The position numbers were made by a program, and so were the translations under genes. The notes under the pieces are model-generated. The model did no database searches, was not told where the DNA came from, and worked only from the letters and a program-made list of their open reading frames with translations. A DNA stretch of 64,000 nucleotides, from assembly GCA_021234155.1 (NCBI GenBank), contig JAJEKV010000079.1, forward strand, positions 1,802,789 to 1,866,788, in the 5' to 3' direction. Positions 11,430 to 21,021 of this stretch are shown here, piece after piece (the stretch's first letter is position 1; each line of letters begins with the position of its first letter). The stretch is from Isoetes taiwanensis (taxonomy: Eukaryota > Streptophyta > Lycopodiopsida > Isoetales > Isoetaceae).

Positions 11430-12400
11430 GGGAAGCGCGGCCCACCTAGACGGCTGCAAGCGGAGTTGCTCAAGTGGGCGGGACAGCCCATGGTGCACGC
11501 GTCCTTCTTTGCCCTTGTTCAACAGTTTTGCAAGAGGGTTTTTCGGTCATGGACCCGCAGGCGGGGTTGTTCCGATCTACAAGGCGGGGGACCCATCTTG
11601 TCCCGGTAATTACCGAACCATCATGGTCATTTCGGTGTTTGCCAAAGGCTGTTGGCGGGCGGACTTCGAGCAGCGAGTAACCGGTAGGCGGCGGGAAATC
11701 GGGGCACCAACCGAGGCGGGCTTCCGACCCGCCATTTGACCATTGATCACATCTTCACACTCGGGGCCACAGTGAGGGGCGGCGGGGAACCGTCGGGGAG
11801 GACTGTATCTTCTGGCATTTTGTGGACTTTCGCGAAAGCCTTCGACCGCGGTACCGGGGAAAAGTTGTGGGCGATTGCACCATTTGGGGCTCCTGTGGAT
11901 CTGCGAGCGCGGTGTCTGGTATCTGAGAGCTGCATAGGCCGCATGTAACCCGGAAGGGCGATCATTTGCCCGGCGACATTGGAGTTAGGCAAGGTTGTCC
12001 TCTCTCACCCACACTCTTTGGACTTTACATTGACCCGTTTGGCGGCTTCTTTGCCAATGGGGCGGTATCGACTCTTGCACCGGGTCATCCGGCTGACTCA
12101 TCTATCGCGGATGATGTGGACCTCTTGGCCCATACACCCGGAGGGTATCTGAGGCACACCTAGATTCCACGGACACATTACGCGGGCGGACGGACATGCA
12201 TGTCAACCTGGCCAAGACTAAGGTGGTCCTCATATCCTCTTCACGTCATCCAGCACCTCCGGCGCTCACTTATTAGGGGCAGATGGTAGAGGTCACACTT
12301 TGCTACAAGTACCTGGGGGTGGAATTTTTGTCCTCAGTATATTGGGATGCATCCATTAAGCCGGGTGACCCGCGGGTTGGAAGGCGCTATGCATAATGCA
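11430..12400 (+). pseudogene. LINE reverse transcriptase, active site mutated
   Basis: RT blocks in order: VVPIYKAGDPSCPGNYRTIMV near 11565, GFRPAI then TIDHIFTL near 11720-11760, FAKAFDRG near 11830, IGVRQGCPLSPTLFGLYID near 11980, the palm active-site motif near 12104 and HVNLAKTKVVLISSSRHP near 12200. The active site reads Ile-Ala-Asp-Asp instead of Tyr-Ala-Asp-Asp, and stops and frameshifts occur between blocks. The enzyme would be inactive. Copy 2 keeps YADD at 43033-43044. Confidence 0.75.
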
Positions 12401-12430
12401 AAACAATAGTCCGCAGGGGCAGCCGTATAT

Positions 12431-13185
12431 TTGGGGCCACCATCACATTTGTTCCGGGCACTGGTGGAGCCAGTTCTTCTGTATGGGGTCGAGGTGTGGG
12501 GCCCAGTGGTGTCCTTGGCGACTTGGAATGACTTGGAGCAGGTCCAGAAGGCATTTTTGACGCGGGCACTTGGGTCAAGCCCTCAGTTCCATATCAGATC
12601 TTGTTGCAGGAGATAGGATTCATGCCCCTGCAGCATGCGGCCCTCGATAGACACATTGTTTATTTCCAGAAAGTGGCCAGCATGGGCGACAATCGGCTCC
12701 CGCACTTGGCTTACGCTGTGGCGATGAGCCCGCAACGACTCAGGGCTTGTTGGAAGGACAAGAGAGCCCAGTGGCTGGCGCGCTGGAACGTAGAGGCACA
12801 TAGGTGCGTCCAGCTGCACACAGACGCCGGCCAGGATAGGCTGAGGGGGTACTTGGACTCTTGTTTCCTGGGGAAGCTCTGGGACCACAATGCTCTGGAA
12901 CAGGTAAAGATGGCACACTACAAACAGCACATAAACCCCACCCTGGTTCGAGGCCCACAGCTCTACCTACGTTCTCAGTTGCCCATGAAGAAGCGCAGGA
13001 TCATTGCGTCCATTCGAACAGGGGCCCACCATCTTCGGCTTGAGACGGGTCGGTGGATTGGAGAGCCGCGCCAGGACAGGCTTTGTCAGTGTTGCCCGCT
13101 GGGGATTGTTGAGGATGAAAGCCATGCCTTCCAGAGCTGTCCAGCCTATAGTCAGATTCGGGCTCGCTACGCCCTCTTGGTGTGA
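12431..13185 (+). pseudogene. LINE C-terminal domain with Cys/His knuckle
   Basis: Two overlapping frames cover the end of ORF2. The first has LVEPVLLYGVEVWGP followed by LEQVQKAFLTRALG. The second, open from 12601 to 13185 (194 codons), includes the repeated 'RLRACWKDKR' block and ends with CQCCPLGIVEDESHAF and SCPAY. That is the CCHC-like knuckle typical of this LINE clade and also seen in the element at 35820-36176. It is the best preserved part of the copy. A frameshift near 12590 separates it from the RT. Confidence 0.7.
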
Positions 13186-13429
13186 CATGGTCTGCCACTG
13201 CACGAGCTACTCAGTACGCCGTCAGTTCGATCCCTTGGCTCCTACCTCCAGGAGGTTTTGGATCTGTGGACTCACCTCTGTCCCCGCGCGCCTACCTGAG
13301 GTGCCGGGAATTCATGTGTATATGTATATTTGTACAGCTGCCAGCAGGCTTGTTGCTGCGACGGTTTTTTCCCTCATAAGGGGGTTTTTTAATCCGGGTA
13401 GCAACGGGCTTGCTGCACCCGTGTAATTT

Positions 13430-13490
13430 GGGTCCCATAGGCCGATTGGCCTCCGCGGACGATAAAAGAACCTTCCTTCCTTCCTTCCTT
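13430..13490 (+). repeat. LINE 3' hairpin and (ttcc)n tail
   Basis: After gggtcccat comes a perfect short stem: aggcc (13439-13443), loop gatt, ggcct (13448-13452). Then come tccgcgga, cgataaaagaa and four to five ttcc units. The same block with a different tail unit (ttcta) ends the other LINEs in this window. It is likely the recognition site for the element's RT. Confidence 0.7.
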
Positions 13491-13739
13491 ATGAAAATAC
13501 CCCAATGCATTTGCAAGTTCCCTTTTGACCCAATCCCCTTTTCTTGAAAATACACTGATATGCATTCCCAATCCCCTGTTCGACATTAGGATATACCCTT
13601 TTTGTTCAAGAATCCTCTCTTTCTACTAATCTTCCTCCTTGGCTACTAATTCCCCCCATTAGGATATACTATTTTTCTTCAAGAATCCCCTGTTTCTACT
13701 AATCTTTCCCCCGTAGGATATACCATCTTGTTTCAAAAT

Positions 13740-14436
13740 GGGAAAAACTACAGAATACCCTTATGTTTTGATGAATTTCACGACATACCCTTGAGTTTTC
13801 ATAAATTTTTGTAATATCCTTGGTCAATGTATTTGGCTCTATAAAATTTTGTATATCATCAAATGCCCTTGTATTTTACATATTTCATATAAAGCCCTTC
13901 TGAATGGATATATTTTTGGGGCAAGGAGTTTTTGTTTTTGAATAGAAAACAGAGCAAAGATTTAGACGTTCTAACCTGATGGAATCCCAATGGAAAACCT
14001 ACTTCGACCTCACGTGCTTGAATCCGCTCTTCAATGCCATATAGATATGAATATCTCTGAATACATTCACCCTGCATCTTTTCAAGGGCATTTGCCAAAG
14101 CAAAATTAAATGCGAATCCACCTCCTCCAAAAGCCATATAGTAAGACCATCTAGTATTCTGATCATGGCTTTCAGATTTGATGGTCATACTTGGAAAGAA
14201 CCCTAATCAGATTGTCAGGATAAAACTGTACCATCTTTCATCTTAAGGGTATTTGGTGAATTGTGTAGAATCTTAAGGGCATTTGAATAATTAAGGTACA
14301 TCTTAAGGGCATTTGAACAATTTTCAATAATACAAAATACTAAATACTTTGACCAAGGGCATTACAAAAATTTATGAAAAATCAGAGGTATATCATGAAA
14401 TTTGTCAAAACATAAGGGTATTTTGTAGTTTTTACC
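13740..14436. mobile_element. Foldback element with captured glycosyltransferase exon
   Basis: The ends form inverted arms of about 110 bases. The left arm begins gggaaaaactacagaatacc at 13740. The right arm, read in reverse from 14436, begins ggtaaaaactacaaaatacc. They stay alignable through phrases such as cccttatgttttga and cataaatttttgtaat. Flanking 9-mers tttcaaaat (13731-13739) and tttaagaat (14437-14445) match at seven of nine positions, a possible old target duplication of Mutator-like size. Between the arms lies a piece of a DUF604 gene in antisense, so this looks like a gene-capturing (Pack-type) element. No transposase is present. A short phrase cttaagggcatttg is repeated three times at 14244-14315. 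Confidence 0.65.
13972..14215 (-). pseudogene. DUF604 (fringe-like) glycosyltransferase exon fragment
   Basis: The minus strand encodes VLSKYDHQ near 14210, then SESHDQNTRW, MAFGGGGFAFNFALANALEK, CIQRYSYLYGIEERIQA and GFPLGFHQ ending at about 13975. These are hallmark blocks of plant DUF604 proteins (beta-1,3-galactosyltransferase/fringe fold), in particular 'YGGGGFAIS-PLA-ALAKMQ-CIQRYP-LYGSDDRIQACM' and 'GFHQ'. After GFHQ the sequence continues gttaga, a splice donor at what I recall as an exon end in this family. The copied DNA was therefore genomic, intron border included. A stop sits between VLSKYDHQI and the next block, and expected residues are lost. It is non-functional. Confidence 0.7.
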
Positions 14437-14455
14437 TTTAAGAATCCCCCCTTGC

Positions 14456-14486
14456 AAAACAAGGTGCTGCACACAAGGGGTTGCCC
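14456..14486 (+). repeat. Palindrome-bearing end motif, copy 1
   Basis: The phrase aacaaggtgctgcacacaag followed by gggttgccctc. Three relatives occur at 28912-28941 and 33395-33425 (reverse) and 34138-34169 (forward). The best copies contain the 13-bp palindrome gagggttgccctc. Confidence 0.55.
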
Positions 14487-14899
14487 TCCGGTGGCCCGAG
14501 AATGTGTTTTCATGGGTTCTATTTCGTTCTTTTGGATCTTGTTTGTTTTGTGTTGTTCGTAATATGAACCCTATGGTCATTACATCCTGTAATTGCATTG
14601 AATCGGGCATTCTGCCAGTAAAGGCACCACTTGGCGGCACACTCATGGCTCCAGACTTGGCGGTGCACGGGCCTGCTTGCCTGTAGAGCCTTTTCTAGGC
14701 AAAATGATCCTCCTCAGAGCAATTACCATGTGGCTGTAGTCATATAGTCATATGTTGTTGCTCCAAAAACATATGTTTTCATTGTCTTATAAATCAGAAT
14801 CATCTCCATTTCGTGCTCTTCCATGTTGGCCATGAATTTGATATATGAATTTGGTTTCGTATTAGTATATTGGAAGGGCAGTTGAGAGATGCACTCTGT

Positions 14900-15570
14900 C
14901 TCTGACGCCAAAGAGAGCCATCTCTTGGAACACCATGACGACAGTTTATGCCCAGCAAAGACAGTTAATGGAGGCGTTGCATCTATTTTACCAAATGCCT
15001 CAGTCTGACATGTTCTTATGGATGCCTTAATTTCAACTTATGTTCATCTAGGACGCTTTGAGGAGGCCATTAAAATGTTTGATTTGATGTCTCATAACAT
15101 CACGGAATACAATGATAACCATATTGTAGGGATGGGATGGATGAATTATGCATCCGGCTTATTTCAGAAAATGCCAATGAAAGATGCGATGATAGAATAC
15201 CTGGCATTACAGCCTATGCTGTGAGTGGGACAAGTCCATGAAGCTCTCCAGCTTTACAATCAGATGCCTTATAAGACATAACCTCATGTAATGCTATAAT
15301 TTCTGCCTATATCCAAAATGGGCAGCATAAAAATGGCGTGGAGCTCTTCTCTAATATGTCGCAAACAAATATGGTGTCTTGGAATGCGGCCATTTCTGTG
15401 CCTTTTCAGCAAGAAACACTTGATCTGTCTCTTCAACTTTTCAAACATATGCAGGTGCCACCATGTTCATTTGAGGCATTTCCTAAATTTTTGTGCTTTT
15501 GTCAACAGGCCATGGCACAGCAGAAATATATGCAATGCCTCTATATGCTATGCAACACAAATTAGCATAT
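14900..15570 (+). pseudogene. PPR protein fragment, degraded
   Basis: Pentatricopeptide-like units appear in shifting frames. Near 14905-15000 there is TPKRAISWNTMTTVYAQQ followed by LMEALHLFYQMPQ. At 15018-15224 there is ISTYVHLGRFEEAIKMFDLM and GLFQKMPMKDAM. At 15338-15565 there is MELFSNMSQTNMVSWNAAIS and LQLFKHMQV. The WNxM-Y and EAL-LF-QM pattern with 31-35 residue spacing is that of plant PLS-class PPR proteins, which bind organelle RNA. Stops and at least three frameshifts break it, and no targeting peptide or E/DYW end is present. It is therefore a relic of a larger gene. Confidence 0.65.
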
Positions 15571-15579
15571 CTTTAGCCT

Positions 15580-16648
15580 AAATCTGGCGAGTCTATAGTA
15601 TATTAGATAGTAAGTAAATCAGAAAAAAAGAGCTTGTTCTAAAAACAAAAAACTATACCGCAGCCCAGCCAGCTTTTTTAACATGAATAACTTCAAAACA
15701 TAATGTATCAGCTCCTAAGTTCTTAATAATTTACCTTAGCAATTTAATATTTATGTTATCATGCATATTAGACGAGGATTGATATCCATCCAGCAAGCCA
15801 TGCCTCTTATGCCATATCCACCATATTTAACTTTATGGATATCAGATAGATTAAAGCTCCACTGCATATTATTGGACATCATCTAATATTGTCATTTTTT
15901 GGTCTATCTACCTGAATCCTGCCAAACATCCCTTTCCATATACTATCCAATACTTATTTCAGGCTACTACTAGCAAAGATTCAAAGGCAAATCTTAAGCC
16001 TCCCAGAATTGAGCAAACCAATAAAACATCATCTGACTACACAAACCAGCCCTTCTAATTTTGATCAGAGAGATCATCATCCATTAGGCTCTATTCCCGG
16101 GGGATTCACCTATACAATGGATGTATACATCATCTGCGTTCCTCAACTTAGTTAAACCCCATAAGGTTGCACACCATTAAAAACCTCCCTTATACGGATT
16201 ATCATTTGTCAATTATTTAGATCCCCTACCTTAGAATAGCATTTCGTAACTTTCTTACATGACTGCCACTTCCTTATAATTTATGATGCAATTTTGCAAA
16301 TGGGTGCCCCCTTCCTTACAAGATAGAATGCTATTCTATAACTCAATGAGTTATAGAATAGCATTAACATTTTTATTTTGAATAAAAATGTAACATAAAA
16401 TTCTATATGATATCTAATAATGCTAGTGCATTGCAAAACGAGTTAAATGTAGCTAAAAGTGATGGATACAATGTGAAGATTATAAAATGTTTTAGTTAAG
16501 TACATGCCAAAAGACATAAGATGGCATAACTACCAGATGAAAAGAGAATGGGAGCTTTTAATTAGTTTAACCAATGTCGTAACCAGAAGCATACTAAATA
16601 ACTATGCGAACCATAATGTTCTTTTTTTTCTTTCAAAAATTGAGTTTT
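15580..16648. other. AT-rich intergenic with a 39-nt perfect palindrome
   Basis: No coding sequence recognised. A perfect inverted repeat at 16327-16365 has 19-base arms (aatgctattctataactca and its complement) around a single central a. The rest is AT-rich with no clear repeat. Confidence 0.5.
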
Positions 16649-17388
16649 TCATTTTTCAACCACCTTTTGCTTTCCCTTATTTCTTGCATAAGAAAAATAA
16701 AGAAATGAAGTTAGTGCTAAACCTAAACATAAATTTAGAATTCTTTTCATACCGTTAAACTCGTCCAGCACGAACTTATTAAGTTGAAGCCTATCATTTT
16801 TATAAAGATGGTACCGATTTGTACTTGGTTCATATGTCAAACAAACTAAAGATATTATGGACTCAAGAGAGATTATCTGATTGTCAGACAAGTCATATGT
16901 GTACCATTTGTCCTTGGTACCATGTGAGTTATACCATGCAAGGTTTGCTTGAATAGCAAATGATGGTCGATCAGCCAGATCTACAGGTTCTCTACATTTC
17001 CAACCTTCCTTCTCATACTCAGTACTCTTCCAAGGTACCAAACCTTTTGCACTATCGTATTTGAGGAGCTAGTTTCCTTCCTCTTTCTAGTTGAGGCCCT
17101 TGTAGTTGTCAATGGTACTCTATCCTCAACTTCCTCCTCAAAATAAACTGCACAATCTGATCCAATGCCAAGCAATGTTTTTGCATTCACTTTTTTTTGC
17201 TCCATTGGATAGACCAAATTCTTTACCCTTGTCAATCTGTCCTTTGAGAGCCATGGATTTCCATTGAGTTGACTCACTAATGTTGATTTATATATTTGCT
17301 TACCATCTATTTGCACATGTCTATCTATCTTGTTTCCACTTGGCAATTTTTTTTCGTCCAATATCTCATCAAAAACATGCCTAGTCAA
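16649..17388 (-). pseudogene. Unrecognised protein, two frames joined by a frameshift
   Basis: Two overlapping minus-strand frames look like one protein broken once. The upstream frame (17388-16981) contains the phrases KLPSGNKIDRHVQIDGKQIY and STLVSQLNGNPWLSKDRLTR and a KRKE-rich segment. The downstream frame (17041-16649) has LVPWKSTEYEKEGWKC, ADRPSFAIQANLAWYNSH and WYTYDLSDNQIISL. Around 17030-17041 both frames read the same DNA, and continuity is best if the frame changes there. The STLVSQLNG-P-LSKDRLTRV phrase feels like a plant repeat-associated protein I have seen often, but I cannot name the family. The tandem duplication starts where the upstream frame begins. Confidence 0.45.
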
Positions 17389-18658
17389 TGAACAGTAGCC
17401 TAGTCAATCCAACAATTACATCATACTAGGCTATGCATCATGGACCAAAGAAAACCCGGACAATAAACCTTTTAGCATGGTGTTTCTAAGGGTTCAATGA
17501 ACAGTAAACTCTTTAATTCCAAGTGAACAGTGCGGCCTTTTAATTCCAAGTGAAGAGTGTGGAACGAATAGCTCGATTCTTTTTGTTGCGAAACATTATA
17601 GGTTTCATTCAATCGATCAAAAACATGCGCTCTGTGTCGTATTCCAATCGCAGAAAACATAGCTCAGGCCTCAAACAGGTTGCCGAGCCACAAATCTCAG
17701 GCCTCACGCAGGTTGCCCAGCCACAAATCTATCATTTATTATTCTGAAAATGTTGCTACCAGGTTTTCAAATGTGCCTAATGTTTCGTGACTGTAACGTG
17801 AACTATGAACTGTGGCTGCAATAATGCTTATGAGTTGCAAATGAACCATTAAAAACCCTGCCACTTTAGAACAACAAATAACAAATGCATACCACAAAAC
17901 TCCAAACCCAACAAACTGTACGACAAAACTCACAAATGTTCTGGCAGATCTGTCTAGCCTCTGTGCTGCCTCATTATCTATGGAAGAATTTTAACAAGGC
18001 CAGGGAATACAATGCCAGATCCCTAGTCGATGAACAATAGCCTAGTCAATCCAACAATTACATCATACTAGGCTATGCATCATGGACCAAAGAAAACCCG
18101 GACAATAAACCTTTTAGCATGGTGTTTCTAAGGGTTCAATGAACAGTAAACTCTTTAATTCCAAGTGAACAGTGCGGCCTTTTAATTCCAAGTGAAGAGT
18201 GTGGAACGAATAGCTCGATTCTTTTTGTTGCGAAACATTATAGGTTTCATTCAATCGATCAAAAACATGCGCTCTTGTTGTATTCCAATCGCAGAAAACA
18301 TAGCTCAGGCCCTCAAACAGGTTGCCGAGCCACAAATCTCAGGCCTCACGCAGGTTGCCCAGCCACAAATCTATCATTTGTTATTCTGAAAATGTTGCTA
18401 CCAGGTTTTCAAATGTGCCTAATGTTTCGTGACTGTAACGTGAACTATGAACTGTGGCTGCAATATTGCTTAGGAGTTGCAAATGAACCATTAAAAACCC
18501 TGCCACTTTAGAACAACAAATAACAAATGCATACCACAAAACTCCAAACCCAACAAACTGTACGACAAAACTCACAAATGTTCTGGCAGATCTGTCTAGC
18601 CTCTGTGCTGCCTCATTATCTATCTATGGAAGAATTTTAGCAAGGCCAGGGAATACAA
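17380..18658. repeat. 642-bp direct tandem duplication
   Basis: Two nearly identical copies, about 17380-18014 and 18022-18658, are offset by 642 bases. Both run from cctagtc.atgaaca through a ggctatgcatcatggaccaa block to a ggccagggaatacaat block. Differences are single bases and a 4-base 'tatc' insertion near the end of copy 2. Inside each unit the phrase tttaattccaagtgaa is itself repeated. No protein family is visible. Short ORFs on both strands are simply duplicated. This is a recent local duplication or, less likely, a pair of terminal repeats with nothing between. Confidence 0.85.
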
Positions 18659-19516
18659 TCTTAAACAATTTCATTACTGGAATCATTAAGGCATCCCTCC
18701 AACTGCATTATCCAAAAGGCTTTGATTCATTTCCATAATCTTCTGACAAGGCTTTTATTATGTCTAGGCCTAAGGAATTATCTGCCTAAGCAAGGGTCTG
18801 GAACTAAGATAAGTGGAGAGGATCTTCCTTATATTATCCTTATACTGAAGATGGCAGACCATCATCATGACTTTTTACATTATCCTCCTGATTTTTCAAC
18901 GTGTTTATTGCAAAGATCAAAACGTCAAAATCTGTTATCTAAAACATAAGCCAATGGACTCATATACGCTGCAGAATGGCACCATATTGTGGCCAATAGA
19001 AGAGATTGCTCTACATTCGTTCAAGTTGTTGCTTCGCGCAAATAGTTAACATGGCTGACAGTGTGGTATTATTTCTGTTCTGACCCAAACATACTTGGAA
19101 AAAGGATAACAATAATAGATGGTCAGTAAAACAGATTCCAGTTGAGAATTAAACTGTACAGACTGACATCAATTATGTGGTTCTCATGCATGTTTGAATG
19201 AAGAGCTCAAGGGCTTCCTGGCATCTATGATGTGCTGCGGTATGTTGCAGCAGTTTCAGGCAGCCTAGAGTTATGCTCTCCTGTTTTTACATCCTATAGG
19301 CCGGTAGAAGGAGACAAATGCAGAAGGCATAGTTTTGAAAAACCTACTCAAGGATGGATGATAAAGACATACAAATGAACCATATTGAATGAACATTATT
19401 AATAAGCCTACAATTGATACTAACATCAATACTAGCCCAAATGCAAGAATTGAATGAAATGAAATTGCAAATCAACTGTATTAAATTAAAGGCCATGATA
19501 TCAAATATTGGATTAC
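18659..19516. other. Downstream side of the two-finger gene; last exon not found
   Basis: The minus-strand gene at 19517-21021 must continue here, because its third exon ends at a splice donor in phase 1. I looked for an acceptor followed by an open frame to a stop. I could not choose one with confidence; one possible stretch lies near 19240-19330. No repeats other than the end of the tandem duplication. Confidence 0.35.
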
Positions 19517-21021
19517 CTCGAACAAACGAAAGCAAACTTTCTTGACGAGGATCCCTTTCAACTAACTTAATCTTTCTTGGTCTGCCACCTTTACTTGGTC
19601 CTTCATAGTTTGTTTGCATTTTTCGTTCAGCCTCCATTGATGCATGGACGTGCCTATTTGATGTGATATGATCACTCAAATTCTGTTCTAGACAGCCAGT
19701 TCTTGGAAACAAGTTTAGTGTCTTCTCACAAGTCATGCAGACGATACAAATGGCATCCAGCTTTGCATATCCACCAACACTAGGCTCGTATAATTTAAAT
19801 ATAACTTCTCTCTCCTCCATGAATGCTGCAACCTCGGTGGATAAGCAATGATCAACTGTGGACTTATTTTCTCTACGCCTATCCTCTTCATTTTCTTCTT
19901 CACAAGTAAGAGTTTCTTCGCTGTGATTTTGGGCACAGTTTTGTACATGTGCTTTGCTTTCACAATGGATATGCACAAAGTTATACATGGTATCACTTCC
20001 ACCTTTGCCATATCGCATGTTGCATTCCATACACCATATAGAGAATTCTGCTTTACCACCAGCATCACGAGACATGAGCTCAAACCGATCTTTCCTATTC
20101 TTTTCTCTCATCCTCGCAGTTGCTTGCTTTATTGCTTTCTGCCACTTATACAGATCTGATTTAGATGCCAAGTTGGATTGCAGTTTAGTATTGGATGGAG
20201 TACTATCACGTACAATACTGACCTGATGCTGGTTTTCTTGTTTCACAAACATTTCAGATGGATCAGTCATGCTAGCTTGCTTTTCAGAGAGGTCAATCAC
20301 ATTCTTTTGTCTTTTTAGTGCGCGCATGTCCGACAACCTTATAGTGACTTCATTGCTTGTCACATTGAACTTCTCCTCCTGCTTGAGTGTCAAGGGCAGA
20401 TTTCTCTCTCCAAGAAATAAAAAATTCTCATTATTTTCTACCAGCTCATCATGTTCTATCTCTTGTCGCACCTCAACATAAGAGCATTCATCCATCACCT
20501 TAACAAACCCCAAATCGCTTAGGTTGCCCAAAGCATCATCCAGTGAAACAAATATAGTTCTTTGAATGTTGAAAACTTGTTACCCTGTAATAATAAGAGA
20601 ATATAAGATTAGAAAATTCTTCAAACTAGATGTTTTAAGACATGCTATGGTTTTCTAACACGTTTCATTAGAGATTAGGAGATGCTTGATGACAGTACAA
20701 GCGTAAAACTTCAGAAAAAGTATTGGAATACAAGCTTATAACATGGAGGCTTTGAAGATCTTCATGTATTTAGACTAAAAAAGAAAATGATATGAAAATA
20801 TACTCTCTTACCAACACTTTGAGGGTCTTTGAACACAAATGTGCTGCTGCTATTCTGGAACAAGAGATATGTGTTAGAATGGATCAGCTAATATATGGAG
20901 CATTGCGTGAAGGCATTACCTTTTGACAAAAGGAATTTAAGAATTCAGAACTAAGATTTCGTTGCTCTTCTTTTGGATCATAAAAGAAACTGCCACAGCA
21001 AGAAAATGTCATTGACTCCAT
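19517..21021 (-). CDS. Two-finger Cys/His protein of unknown family (partial gene, three exons)
   Basis: Splice phases close over three exons on the minus strand. Exon 1 is 21021-20920 (34 codons, starting ATG GAG TCA ATG, ending at donor gtaatg). Exon 2 is 20854-20812, with its donor at gtaaga. Exon 3 is 20575-19517, with its acceptor after aacaag and its donor at gtaatc. The frame in exon 3 runs upstream of the first apparent start (a TTG), which supports the spliced model. The protein opens MESMTFSCCGSFFYDPKEEQ. It has an acidic middle and a basic KWQKAIKQATARMREKNRK segment. A first finger-like motif is WCMEC with histidines after about 22 residues (VHIHCESKAH). A second is CMTCEKTLN with SDHITSNRHVH. 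An AT-hook-like GGRPRKIKL follows, then the open end ESLLSFVRG. Together these suggest a nuclear DNA-binding or transposon-derived protein. I do not recognise the family, and the last exon is not located. Confidence 0.55.

Larger units (their letters stand above)
7970..13490 (+). mobile_element. Near full-length, heavily decayed LINE (copy 1)
   Basis: A GC-rich block that stands out from its AT-rich neighbours. It has all parts of a non-LTR retrotransposon in order on the plus strand. There is a 5' leader with an 87-bp tandem duplication, a coiled-coil and RNA-binding ORF1 (about 8800-9750), an endonuclease (about 10010-10850), a reverse transcriptase (about 11430-12400) and a C-terminal Cys/His knuckle (about 13080-13180). 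It ends with a 3' hairpin block and a ttcc tail at 13490. Coding is broken into many frames by frameshifts and stops, and the RT active site is mutated. A second copy lies at 40210-43632. The exact 5' boundary is uncertain. Confidence 0.85.
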
